Program-made: the position numbers and the translations under genes
The notes under the pieces: model-generated
The model's input: only the letters and a program-made list of their open reading frames with translations
Database searches by the model: none
What the model was told of the DNA's origin: nothing
DNA from: JAAXQD01 sp963790095
GTDB lineage: Bacteria > Desulfobacterota > Desulfobacteria > Desulfobacterales > UBA11574
Length of the DNA: 64,000 nucleotides
Direction: 5' to 3'
Assembly: GCA_963790095.1 (NCBI GenBank)
Contig: CAWBNO010000020.1
Coordinates: forward strand, 124,001-188,000
Part shown: positions 34,471 through 43,655 of the stretch, in pieces
Numbering within the stretch: position 1 is the first letter of the stretch
Layout of the letters: each line of letters opens with the position of its first letter

Positions 34471-34638
34471 GAAAAACTCCTCCCTTTAACTGTTATGGGT
34501 TTGTTCTCAGTGAAAACCTCTTGTTACAACGGAAAAAAGTTAAAATTGTTCAGACGCACCAAGGACTCTATACACCGAAAAAAAAGCCGTTTGGTTCTTA
34601 CGGTACCCAACAATCGATGTGTTTTGATTTTAAAAGTT

Positions 34639-34790
34639 GACGGTCTCGTAAAAAGTCCAACTTCTGCGTTGTGCTGCATTTCGCAATCATTCAACGTACG
34701 ATAAGTACGCCTCATGATTGCGAAATTTGCACGCCTTGAATTTGAACTTTTTACGAAACCGTTTAAATCGGACTTTTTACGAGTTTGTCA
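34639..34790. repeat. R2 inverted-repeat element, copy 2
   Basis: Roughly 95% identical to 26521-26672 over its whole length, including both termini (GACGGTCTCGTAAAAAGTCC) and the central hairpin. The high identity suggests recent spread or conversion. Confidence 0.88.
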
Positions 34791-34800
34791 TTCATATCAT

Positions 34801-34933
34801 CTTGGGGAAAAAAATCAAGATGTTTTATACGCGCTACCAGGGTGAACGCATTTGATTTCGGTACAGCGAAGCGACGGCGTGTTTCTCTGGTGGACTTCGA
34901 AATGCGTTCACCCTGTACGCGCCCCACCCCAAG
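34801..34933. repeat. R7 palindromic element
   Basis: Ends CTTGGGG and CCCCAAG enclose arms TACGCGCTACCAGGGTGAAC and GTTCACCCTGTACGCG. Adjacent ATTTGA/CGAAAT words extend the pairing. A single copy lies next to R2 copy 2. With it, this fills most of the gap between the SHOCT and anti-sigma genes; nothing else was seen in 34471-35086. Confidence 0.6.
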
Positions 34934-35086
34934 ACGCTTTCCGGGAAAAGACGCAAAAATAACTCGCTGGAGGATTTGAAACGGCTTCTAAGGAAAAATT
35001 ATCGAATAATTTTATTACCTTCGCCTGAATACCCCGCAGCTTGTTGGAGTGAAACGGAAATCCCGCCAACGGGGCTGCGGGGAGCT

Positions 35087-36124
35087 TCATTCCTGATAGA
35101 TGAAACGGATACGAACCTGAAGGGTATCCGGATCCTTATCAGAAAGGGGGCGGGGAGGGGCCTGGAATGTTGCCAACCGGGTCAATTCTCTACAAAATGA
35201 TGGGTAGCTATGGGCGGGGATTTCCGCGTCAATCGACGTTAATCGATGGGTCTGGCCATCGATTTTCACGAAGGAAACCTTTCCTTGGGCGCGGCGGACG
35301 ATATTTTTCAGGCTGGGAAACAGGTCTCCAACCGGCTCGCTCTGCTGGGTCATGACGTTTTTTTCAAAGAAATCACTGTCGGAACTCTCGGTTCCGGCGG
35401 CGTTCCCGTCTTTTTTTGGAAGTCGAGCCGCTTCCATGGCAGTTACCGGTCCGTAACCCTCTCCGGTGGGGCCTGTTTTGAGCACCAGGGCAAGTTGGAT
35501 GGTATTGTCTTTTGTAACCGGCGGCGCCTCTTCAGCCTTTCCAAGAACAGATGTGGGGGGGGTGGATTCCCTTTGGATTGAAGGTTGAACGGGGGTTGTT
35601 GCCTTGGATTTCCGGGTTAAGCGAATTTGTTCTTTGTTTGATGGTGTTGTCGGGACGGCTTCAAGGATCGGCGCAACACTTTTGGCTTCCTTTTCAAATG
35701 CCGGCTTCATACGGTCTTCTTTCGGCGTTTCGGCCATTTTTTCAGATATGGAATCTGAAAGGATCTGTACGGACGGGACCTCTTTCTGTTGAATATTAAA
35801 AACAAAAAAAACGAGGAGGGTTATGGTCGCTGCCGCGGCAAGCTCCACAGGGATCTTGATGCGGAATGGAATAAACAATTTTCGAATTATCCGGTCTAAA
35901 CTAAATCGAGATTCCATACGTTCATGGATTTTTTCAAGAAAATCTGCCGGCGCTTCCACCGGATCCATGGCATGCAATTCTTCGACCATCTCGATCAATG
36001 ACGCGAGATCTTCTTTACAGGTTTTGCAGGTGGAAATGTGGTTTTCAACCGCGGCACGGTCGTCTGCATCTAAAGTGCCATCGATGTATTCGGACAAACG
36101 TTCCTGAATTAAGGCACACTCCAT
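35087..36124 (-). CDS. Anti-sigma factor with zinc-finger and long extracytoplasmic domain
   Basis: A 345-residue protein. The N-terminal anti-sigma zinc finger (residues 1-45) has the HxxxCxxC motif HISTCKTC. One membrane helix lies at about 93-113 (VELAAAATITLLVFFVFNI). A Pro/Lys/Thr-rich linker and a C-terminal domain of about 100 residues (LFPSLKNIVRRAQGKVSFV onward) follow. It presumably holds the adjacent ECF sigma factor inactive until an envelope signal arrives. Its ATG lies one base after the sigma stop, and its Shine-Dalgarno AAGGAAGG lies inside the sigma gene, so the two are translationally coupled. Confidence 0.88.
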   Translation of the reverse strand: MECALIQERLSEYIDGTLDADDRAAVENHISTCKTCKEDLASLIEMVEELHAMDPVEAPADFLEKIHERMESRFSLDRIIRKLFIPFRIKIPVELAAAATITLLVFFVFNIQQKEVPSVQILSDSISEKMAETPKEDRMKPAFEKEAKSVAPILEAVPTTPSNKEQIRLTRKSKATTPVQPSIQRESTPPTSVLGKAEEAPPVTKDNTIQLALVLKTGPTGEGYGPVTAMEAARLPKKDGNAAGTESSDSDFFEKNVMTQQSEPVGDLFPSLKNIVRRAQGKVSFVKIDGQTHRLTSIDAEIPAHSYPSFCRELTRLATFQAPPRPLSDKDPDTLQVRIRFIYQE

Positions 36125-36125
36125 T

Positions 36126-36734
36126 TTATACCCTTCCTTTTAGTCGATTCCTTAACTCGAGCCTTCCCCTTGCAAGTCTTGATTTGACGGTGCCGAGACT
36201 CAGCCCGGTGACATCTGCAATCTCCTGATAAGACAGCCCCTGGATGTCACGGAGGACAACCATCTGGTTTTGCGCCTCGGTCAGTGAATTTATGGCATTT
36301 TGAATCAGCATCAACCGCTCTTTTTTTTCAAGTTCCTTTGCCGGAGATGGCGAGCCGTTTTTTATTTCATGGAAAGGGTTGCCGTTTTTTGAGCTTTCCG
36401 GGCGCTCTATGGAAACGGTCTTTTTTTTCCATCGGTAAGCGGATGATTTTACCCTGTTTTTACATGTGTTCATGGCAATACGATAGAGCCAGGTGGAAAA
36501 TGCCGATTCGAACCTAAACTTTTTAATGGCCTTGAAGATTTTTATGAAGATCTCCTGGGCGCAATCGTTGGCTTCCTGGTAATCTCCTAAAACCCAGAAG
36601 ACCATGTTAAACAATCTGTCTTTGTGTTTGAGGACCAGTTGGTCAAATGCTGCAACATCGCCGGCCTGAACGGCCTTGACAAGTTCTGTGTCTTGGTCGG
36701 ATAGACCCCCCGGTTTGTTAATGTCGTTGTTCAT
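36126..36734 (-). CDS. ECF-type RNA polymerase sigma factor
   Basis: A sigma-70 family ECF factor of about 202 residues. Region 2 is AFDQLVLKHKDRLFNMVFWV through ANDCAQEIFIKIFKAIKKF and region 4 is LTEAQNQMVVLRDIQGLSYQEIADVTGLSLGTVKSRL. A 40-residue linker rich in Ser/Lys/Pro separates them. The start is uncertain: the ATG at 36734 (MNNDINKPGG) is preferred, and a TTG at 36776 is possible; neither has a good Shine-Dalgarno. It is in one unit with its anti-sigma. The target promoters are unknown. Confidence 0.9.
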   Translation of the reverse strand: MNNDINKPGGLSDQDTELVKAVQAGDVAAFDQLVLKHKDRLFNMVFWVLGDYQEANDCAQEIFIKIFKAIKKFRFESAFSTWLYRIAMNTCKNRVKSSAYRWKKKTVSIERPESSKNGNPFHEIKNGSPSPAKELEKKERLMLIQNAINSLTEAQNQMVVLRDIQGLSYQEIADVTGLSLGTVKSRLARGRLELRNRLKGRV

Positions 36735-36897
36735 TCTATTTAGACAATGATCTTTCTGAAATGTTCCGCCCGTCAAAAAATTTCATGCTCTGCCGTGCCC
36801 ATTTTCTAATATTCAACATAACCAAGAAAAAATTCAACCACAACCATAATTCGTTTTTAAAAAATTTCAAAAGCAATCTCTTGATCGATTTTTTAAG

Positions 36898-36935
36898 GTT
36901 TCGTAAAATTTTCAAAAAACGATCTTTTACGAATT
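36898..36935. repeat. Short R2-like inverted repeat
   Basis: TTCGTAAAA (36900-36908) and TTTTACGAA (36925-36933) form a small palindrome sharing the CGTAAAA word of R2. The rest of the gap 36777-37137 holds nothing recognisable. Confidence 0.35.
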
Positions 36936-37137
36936 CATCATCGTTCACATGGTGAAATAATATATAATATGTGGGGGTATCGATTTAAACGCGACCTGTG
37001 TATATTGGCAGAACCACCGATCAAGACCCCCGGTGCGTTCATGGCTGAATCTGCATCGCACCCTTATAAAATGGTTGCATAAAAAAATAATTTCGGTTAG
37101 GCATGGGCAAAATATAGCTTGATCAAAGGATTCTGTT

Positions 37138-37719
37138 ATGAAGTGTCTGCTTTACGCGGTTCTTATTCTGTTGCTTACGGCCCAAGCCGGTTTAACGGAT
37201 GACAAGAACAGTGCAAAAGAAATATTGGCAGGTAAACTGGATGCGGCCCTTGCCGTTTTGCAGAAAAAAAACATGGACAAGCAGGAAAAAGACAGACAAA
37301 TTATCGAAATCGTCACACCGATATTCGATTTTTCCCTCATGGCGAAACTCTCTTTGGGAAGAAAGTACTGGCCCGGCCTTTCAGAAGAACAAAAGGAAAA
37401 ATTTACCGATCTTTTTGTTAAACGAATGGAGGCGTCGTATCTCGAAAAACTGGCTCTTTATACCGATGAAACCGTGGTGTATAAAACGCCGGTTCAAGAC
37501 GGGAGAAAGGTTGAGATACCAACGGAAGTGATTTCCAAAGACAAAAAAATAACCATGACATATAAGCTTTATAAATCAACGCAAAGCTGGAAGATCTATG
37601 ACATGGAGATAGAGGGCATCAGTATTATCGTGACCTACCGGTCTCAGTTTGACCAGATCCTCGACAAAGGAACCTTTGACGATCTCCTTCTGAAACTGGA
37701 AACCACTGAAATTAAATAA
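37138..37719 (+). CDS. mlaC: MlaC/Ttg2D-type periplasmic phospholipid-binding protein
   Basis: A 193-residue exported protein with an N-terminal signal peptide (about 20 residues). Family segments include FDFSLMAKLSLGRKYWPGLSEEQKEKFTDLFVKRMEASYLEKL and, near the end, WKIYDMEIEGISIIVTYRSQFDQIL, both quoted in part. MlaC shuttles phospholipids between outer-membrane MlaA and an inner-membrane transporter. AAAGGA lies before the ATG. The next gene encodes an MMPL exporter in place of the usual MlaFEDB ABC complex, and mlaA follows. Confidence 0.85.
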   Translation: MKCLLYAVLILLLTAQAGLTDDKNSAKEILAGKLDAALAVLQKKNMDKQEKDRQIIEIVTPIFDFSLMAKLSLGRKYWPGLSEEQKEKFTDLFVKRMEASYLEKLALYTDETVVYKTPVQDGRKVEIPTEVISKDKKITMTYKLYKSTQSWKIYDMEIEGISIIVTYRSQFDQILDKGTFDDLLLKLETTEIK

Positions 37720-37762
37720 TAATCTTTTAGCACCACTCGACCCGAACCCTTCTATTTCAGCA

Positions 37763-40301
37763 ATGGACATGACACACTATTCAACTCTGCCAACACAGTT
37801 TTTCCAAAAGGTCGTCATCGGGCGGCCGAAACGAGTTATTGTCTTCATTTTGGCGGTGGTTTCTTTTCTCGGTTATCACGCAAAGGACTTTAAGCTTGAT
37901 GCATCGGCTGAAACCCTGGTCTTGCAGAATGACAAAGATCTTCGATACTCGAGACTTATCGATTCCCGGTATGGACTGCAAGATTATTTGATAATGACTT
38001 ACGCCCCTAAAGGGGACCTGTTTTCGGCCACGGCGTTAGCAAACTTGGCCCGCTTAAGGGATGAGTTGCGGCGGTTGAAACGCGTGTCGTCGGTGGTTTC
38101 AATACTGGACGTTCCGCTCCTTGAAAGCCCGCCGGTTCCGATCAAAGAACTGGTGGGCAATATTCAGACCCTTGAATTTCCCACCGTTGACAAAACGCTG
38201 GCAAAAATAGAGTTTAAAAACAATCCGTTATATCAAAACCTGCTGGTAAGCTCGGACCTTAAAATCACATCGCTGCTTATCTATTTCCCTGTCAATGACG
38301 TCTATCGGGACCTATTGGATCGCCGGAATAATTTTCAGGGAAAAAAGGTTGCAGGAACGCTCTCTGCGGAAGAGACGGCTGAGTTTAAAGAGGTCATTGA
38401 ACAATTTGAAAAGAACCGGGACGAGATGAAGAAGACCCGGCATCAAGATATTGCTGCAATCCGTGGGATTATGGACAACTTTCGCCAGGACGCCGAACTC
38501 TTTCTTGGCGGCGTCAGCATGATTGCAGACGATTTGATCAGCTTTATCAAAAATGATCTGAAAGTTTTCGGCCTTGGCGTATTGTTTTTTCTGATCCTCA
38601 CGCTTGGGTATAATTTTTAGAAAGATGCGCTGGATCTTATTGCCGATACTCTGCTGTGCGTTTTCAGCAATTTCCATGATGGGACTGCTGGGATTGTTCG
38701 GCTGGGAAGTCACGGTGATATCCTCTAATTTCATATCCTTACAGCTTATCATTACCATGGCCATAACCATCCATTTGATTGTTCGTTACCGCGAACTTTG
38801 TTCTAAAAACCCTGAGGCCGGCCAGCGGGAACTTGTTTTCGATACCGTCCGTTTCATGGGAAAGCCCTGTCTGTATGCCGCGCTGACGACCATTGCCGGA
38901 TTCGGTTCACTGCTCCTTGGCGATATCCTGCCGGTGATAACATTTGGATGGATGATGAGCGCCGGTATTTCTCTTTCTCTGGTAATGACTTTCCTTCTGT
39001 TCCCTTCCGTTTTGATGCTGATGGAAAGAGAGACGCTTCCGGTCAGAAAAGACGCACACTTTTCGTTAACGCCGTTTTTGGCCAGATTCACCGAGTCTCA
39101 CGGTTTAATGATACGGGTAACCTGTGGCATCGTCTTTATACTCAGCGCGGTTGGGATAACCCGGCTGACAGTTGAAAACAGCTTTATCGACTACTTTAAA
39201 CATACCACCGAGATCTATCAGGGCATGAAAGTCATCGACCAAAATCTGGGCGGCACCACCCCTTTTGACGTCATTATCGATTTTGATAAAGATGAAGCAT
39301 CTGAACCGGTAATTCCCTCTGAGACCGGCAAGAAAAGTAATAATATATTCAACGAGTTTGATGAATTTGATGCTGCGGCAAATAAAGATAAATACTGGTT
39401 TACTTCTCATAGGATGGACCAGATTATGAAAATCAATGATTATCTTGACAGCCTCCCGGAAACCGGTAAGGTCCTGTCTCTGGGGACAATGATGAAAATC
39501 GCTGAAAAGCTCAACAGCGGTAAGCCCCTTGATAATTTCCAACTGGCCCTTCTCTATAGGGAGATTCCTGAAAAGTACAAAAGAACGGTGTTAACGCCCT
39601 ATGTATCTATAAAAAATGATCAGGTTCGTTTTTCAATTCGTGTCAGAGATTCCGAAAAAACACTAAAACGTGACCGGTTGCTGAAAAAAATCCGGCAGGA
39701 TCTGGTGAGCAATTTCGGTTTAAAGACAGAGCAGGTCCATTTGTCCGGGATGCTGGTGCTGTATAATAATATGCTGCAGAGCCTGTTCCGATCGCAAGTC
39801 CTTACTCTGGGAGTTGTCATACTCGCGCTGATGGGCATGTTTATGATTTTGTTTAAATCATTGAAAATCGCGTGTATCGCCATTTTCCCGAACCTGCTTT
39901 CCATTGGCGTTGTCCTGGGGGCTATGGGATGGCTGAATATTCCCCTGGATATGATGACCATTACTATCGCTTCCATCAGTGTGGGGATTGCCGTGGACGA
40001 TACCATTCACTATATCCACAGATTTAGATCCGAGATGGCTATGGATCCTAATTATGTTAGGGCAATGCATCGGTGTCATGGCAGCATCGGCCACGCGATG
40101 TACTATACATCGGTGACCATCATCATCGGTTTTTCAATCCTGGTGCTGTCCAATTTTATTCCCAGTATTTATTTCGGCCTCCTTACCGGATTGGCCATGC
40201 TTATTGCCTTAATTGCTGCACTGACCCTGTTGCCCCAGTTATTGATCCTTTTCAAGCCGTTTGGTCCCGAAGCCCACGGGAATTCGGAGGGCATTGGATG
40301 A
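37763..40301 (+). pseudogene. RND/MMPL family lipid exporter, one frameshift
   Basis: Two frames encode one RND-type exporter of about 845 residues. The first runs 37763 to about 38606 (MDMTHYSTLPTQFF to FFLILTLG), the second from about 38609 to 40301 (IIFRKMRWILLPILC to the end). One extra base around 38606-38611 (CTTGGGTATAA) explains the break. Each half has one N-terminal helix, a periplasmic loop and a five-helix bundle. The motif GIAVDDTIHYIHRF in the second bundle matches the proton-relay Asp region of the SSD/MMPL family, as in HpnN. It is flanked by mlaC and mlaA, pointing to lipid transport between membranes. Confidence 0.82.
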
Positions 40302-40302
40302 C

Positions 40303-41142
40303 ATGAACAAAAAAAGGCTCAACAATCTGCTGCTGATTCTCCTGTTTTTCGCTTTTTTATCCACAGGATGTGCTCATAAACCCTTGAAGTCCTTGCCTGA
40401 AACATCTGACGATGCCCCGATCACCCAGGCCCGGGAGACCCTACCCGACAAGGTGGAACAGACACCATCAAGCCCGGATGTCGAAGAGACGTTTAAAGAC
40501 GACATGTTTGAGAAGGAGTTTGAAGTGCAAGAGGTGCGGGTGGCCGATCCACTTTCTTCCTGGAACAAAGGCATGTTTTATTTCAACGACAAACTTTACT
40601 TTTGGGTGCTCAAGCCTCTGGCCAGAGGATACACGGCAATTACTCCGGATTATTTCAGAAGGGGTGTCAAAAATTTTTTTTATAACCTTACCATGCCCGT
40701 GCGGCTTGTCAACTGCCTCCTTCAAGGCAAAGGAAATGCAGCCGCTTCTGAATTCTCCAGGTTTGTTGTCAACACCACAGCCGGTTGTCTTGGCTTTGGA
40801 AATCCGGCAGATCAAAACCCTGATTTGCTTGTTTCCACCGGTGAAGACCTTGGCCAGACCTTTGGCAAGTACGGCATCGGCAATGGATTCTATATTGTAT
40901 GGCCGATACTAGGCCCCTCGACCCTGCGGGACTCAGTGGGATTGGTGGGGGATTATTTCTTGAATCCCCTCAGTTATGTGGAGTACTCGGAAACGTGGGT
41001 GGCTGTAAAAGGTTTCGAATTGGTCAATCAGACGTCCTTTCACATCGGTGAATATGAAGCCCTCAAAAATTCGGCGTTAGATCCTTATATCGCCCTCCGC
41101 AATTCCTATCTTCAGTACAGAGAAAAGAAGATAAAAGAGTAA
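40303..41142 (+). CDS. mlaA: MlaA/VacJ family outer-membrane lipoprotein
   Basis: A 279-residue lipoprotein. The signal peptide ends at the lipobox LSTGC (Cys23). After an acidic linker the MlaA domain follows (DPLSSWNKGMFYFNDKLYFWVLKP, AASEFSRFVVNTTAGCLGFG and GEDLGQTFGKYGIGNGFYIVWPILGPSTLRDSVG, each in part). It removes phospholipids from the outer leaflet with MlaC. The start chosen is the ATG at 40303, one base after the MMPL stop; the longer frame from 40261 runs inside the MMPL gene. Confidence 0.9.
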   Translation: MNKKRLNNLLLILLFFAFLSTGCAHKPLKSLPETSDDAPITQARETLPDKVEQTPSSPDVEETFKDDMFEKEFEVQEVRVADPLSSWNKGMFYFNDKLYFWVLKPLARGYTAITPDYFRRGVKNFFYNLTMPVRLVNCLLQGKGNAAASEFSRFVVNTTAGCLGFGNPADQNPDLLVSTGEDLGQTFGKYGIGNGFYIVWPILGPSTLRDSVGLVGDYFLNPLSYVEYSETWVAVKGFELVNQTSFHIGEYEALKNSALDPYIALRNSYLQYREKKIKE

Positions 41143-41181
41143 AGAATCCGGCCCTAGTGGACCCGGCTTTGTGCCACCCCA
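41139..41181 (+). repeat. R5 repeat, copy 2
   Basis: TAAAGAATCCG, 9 bases, GACCCGGCTTTG, 4 bases, ACCCC, matching 26884-26932. It begins at the stop codon of mlaA. Confidence 0.6.
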
Positions 41182-41202
41182 GAGGAGTGAAGTTTTCCGT
41201 AC

Positions 41203-41316
41203 ATGCCAGTTGGAAGGATGGAATGCTGGAGTATTGGAATGTTGGGTATTAAAAGCGAAGGATATCTTATTTTAATCACAGGGTTCAAACCCATTACTCC
41301 AATTCGTCACTTGATT
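41203..41316. repeat. R3 palindromic word repeat, copy 1
   Basis: Left-side words GGAAGGATGGAATGCTGGAG and TATTGGAATG are complementary in type to the right-side ACCCATTACTCCAATT. It is inverted relative to 59519-59636. The remaining gap to 41551 holds nothing else convincing. Confidence 0.6.
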
Positions 41317-41551
41317 TTTTTTAAAAAGTTGTTATCATTTAACACCGAACAGGGATCAAAAAGCCCTGCTGCTGAAAATGCCATTGTGGTTTACCGCACC
41401 ATTTATTTGAAGCGACCTTGAAGAGAGTAGATTACGCTCCAGGGTAAGACGGTATGGAACGCGGCCATTGGGCATTCGATGCATTTTTGAGATGGCTCAT
41501 AAATAAAAAGGACATCCCATGGATTAAAATGGCGTGCCCTTAGCATTTTGA

Positions 41552-43054
41552 TTGCGAGATCTAATCAATAAATTTAACCCAAAAAATCAAAAAGGCCCTC
41601 ATCTTCATCGGCGTGCCTCTCGTAAAAATGGAAAGAAACGCCACCGGAACGGGGATTCACCGGCAGCATCTTCCGAGGCGCCAATGAACGAGAGCTGGGA
41701 TATTTCACATTTCAAGATCCCCCCGGCCGAAGGCAAGACGCGGTTTCACGATTTCGATCTTCCCAACCCGCTGCTTCGTGCCATCTGCGATATCGGCTTC
41801 GAGTACTGTACACCGATCCAGGCTGAAATCCTTCCCAGCAGTCTGTCCGGCAAGGATGCCAGCGGCCGCGCCCAGACCGGAACCGGGAAAACAGCTGCAT
41901 TCCTGATCACCGTCATCACCCGGATGCTGAATAACCCCATCCAGGGCAAACGAAAACCCGGCACGCCCCGGGTTCTGGTTTTAGCCCCCACCCGGGAGTT
42001 GGTGCTCCAAATTTCAGAAGAAGCCCGTCAGCTTGCCAAGTACACGGACCTTCAAACCATTTCCGTGTTCGGTGGCATGGATTATGAAAAGCAGAGAAAG
42101 CAACTTTCCGCCGGTCGGGTGGATATTGTCGTCGCAACGCCCGGGAGGCTCCTCGACTTTCAGCGTCGCCGGGACATCACCCTGAAAAAGATCGAGGTGC
42201 TGATCCTCGACGAGGCCGACCGGATGCTCGATATGGGTTTTATCCCGGATGTCCGAAAGATTATCTACAGCACACCGGCTAAAGACAAGCGTCAGACCCT
42301 GCTTTTTAGTGCAACGCTGACCGGTGAAATCACGCGACTTGCCTCCCAATGGACCCGCAACTCCGTAACCGTAGAAATCGAACCGGAACAGATCGCGGTG
42401 GATACGGTGGATCAAGTCGTCTACATCGTGACCAGCATCGATAAATTTGCACTTCTGTTCAACATCATCCATCGACAGAATCTCAAACGAGTCCTGATTT
42501 TCTGCAACCGGCGCGACGAAGTGGGACGGCTCGAAAAGATGTTGACCCGCTACGGCATCAACTGTTCGACGCTCTCCGGTGATATTCCCCAAAAAAAGCG
42601 GATTCGCCGCCTGGAGGACTTCAAGACCGGAAAGATCCGAGTTCTGGTGGCAACAGATGTGGCCGGACGCGGCATCCACATCGAAGGCATGGATCATGTC
42701 GTTAATTTCATGCTGCCCCATGATCCGGAAGACTACGTGCACCGGATCGGGCGCACCGGCCGGGCGGGTGCCACGGGTACCTCTATCAGCTTTGCCGATG
42801 AGAAGGACGCCTTCTACCTTCCTGCCATTGAGGCGTTTATCGAACAGAAGCTGAGCTGCATCGAACCCAAGGAAGAATGGCTCACCATGCCTGAGCCGAT
42901 CCCTGAAAGGGAAAAAGGCAGGTCCCGCCGGAGAAGGACATCCGTTCCCACCGCACAAAGAAAATCCCGACCCCGCCCCCGTCCAAAAAAAAGACGCCCC
43001 CGCCCCGCAGGGACGCCCGATCACGACAAGACGGGTTCCAGCAAACCCTCATGA
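41552..43054 (+). CDS. DEAD-box ATP-dependent RNA helicase (RhlE/RhlB-like)
   Basis: A roughly 500-residue helicase. The Q motif region FEYCTPIQAEILP, motif I AQTGTGKT, DEAD-box motif LILDEADRMLDMGF, SAT, and motif VI HRIGRTGRAG are intact. Basic, low-complexity tails flank the core (HRRASRKNGKKRHRNG and the Arg/Pro-rich RRRRTSVPTAQRKSRPRPRP end), likely binding RNA. It acts in RNA unwinding, ribosome assembly or mRNA decay. The start is uncertain: the frame opens at a TTG at 41552 directly after a stop, and the first in-frame ATG (MNESWDISHF) is 44 codons in. It is transcribed alone. Confidence 0.92.
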   Translation: MRDLINKFNPKNQKGPHLHRRASRKNGKKRHRNGDSPAASSEAPMNESWDISHFKIPPAEGKTRFHDFDLPNPLLRAICDIGFEYCTPIQAEILPSSLSGKDASGRAQTGTGKTAAFLITVITRMLNNPIQGKRKPGTPRVLVLAPTRELVLQISEEARQLAKYTDLQTISVFGGMDYEKQRKQLSAGRVDIVVATPGRLLDFQRRRDITLKKIEVLILDEADRMLDMGFIPDVRKIIYSTPAKDKRQTLLFSATLTGEITRLASQWTRNSVTVEIEPEQIAVDTVDQVVYIVTSIDKFALLFNIIHRQNLKRVLIFCNRRDEVGRLEKMLTRYGINCSTLSGDIPQKKRIRRLEDFKTGKIRVLVATDVAGRGIHIEGMDHVVNFMLPHDPEDYVHRIGRTGRAGATGTSISFADEKDAFYLPAIEAFIEQKLSCIEPKEEWLTMPEPIPEREKGRSRRRRTSVPTAQRKSRPRPRPKKRRPRPAGTPDHDKTGSSKPS

Positions 43055-43190
43055 TGCGGCCTGACCCCGATGGTTTCCAAAACAGATTCCCCTTGGACAT
43101 CCCGCACTTCAGAATGTTGTTTGTGTGGAATATAACGGGTTGATTATTTCTTTTTATGGAATCGTTAAAATTCCACAGGAGACATTCGGG

Positions 43191-43472
43191 CTATTTAATT
43201 TTGTACATTGGATTCTGGATCTGTTCGCTTTTGCAGTGTGGGCAGCGACCGGGGCGGGTGAAACGCTTCCGATTTTTAAAAACAAAGCCGCAGTTTGTAC
43301 ATCGTGAGGGTATGATCATAAGTTTTTTCTTCTGGGCTGCTACAGAACGTTCAATATGGGAAAGATGTGTGTAAACCTCTTTTTCCCGGATTCCCATTGC
43401 CTGGGAGAGGTCCCGGGCACTCATTTCCTGTTTACACAACAGGGAGATCATCTGTTTTCGTATGGTTTGCAC
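43191..43472 (-). CDS. HTH transcriptional regulator fused to zinc ribbon
   Basis: A 93-residue protein. The N-terminal winged-helix-like HTH (MISLLCKQEMSARDLSQAMGIREKEVYTHLSHI) is followed by a C-terminal zinc ribbon CTNCGFVFKNRKRFTRPGRCPHC with two CxxC pairs, quoted in part. This architecture matches small predicted regulators common in archaea and anaerobic bacteria. The target is unknown. It lies between the helicase and the radical SAM gene, not overlapping either. Confidence 0.75.
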   Translation of the reverse strand: MQTIRKQMISLLCKQEMSARDLSQAMGIREKEVYTHLSHIERSVAAQKKKLMIIPSRCTNCGFVFKNRKRFTRPGRCPHCKSEQIQNPMYKIK

Positions 43473-43514
43473 GATCTAATCCCTTGATGATAAAAAATTT
43501 CCTTTCACCAAGAT

Positions 43515-43575
43515 TGACAAACTCGTAAAAAGTCTTTTGTGAGCGAGCAAAACGGACTTTTTCCGAGACCATCAA
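43515..43575. repeat. R2-family short copy
   Basis: GACAAACTCGTAAAAAGTC at the left and GACTTTTTCCGAGACC at the right enclose a short GAGCGAGC-containing centre. The 14-mer GATTGTTGTTTGGG follows at 43615-43628, as it does after the copy at 33831-34022. Confidence 0.6.
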
Positions 43576-43655
43576 GATTTATCAACAAAAAATGTTTCAA
43601 TGAGCACTCAAAGAGATTGTTGTTTGGGCAGCATCCTGTTGAGTTGTAATCCATT

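Noticed and set aside
42014..43024. A 336-codon minus-strand open frame
   Set aside because: It is antisense to the DEAD-box helicase and shows no recognisable protein motif.
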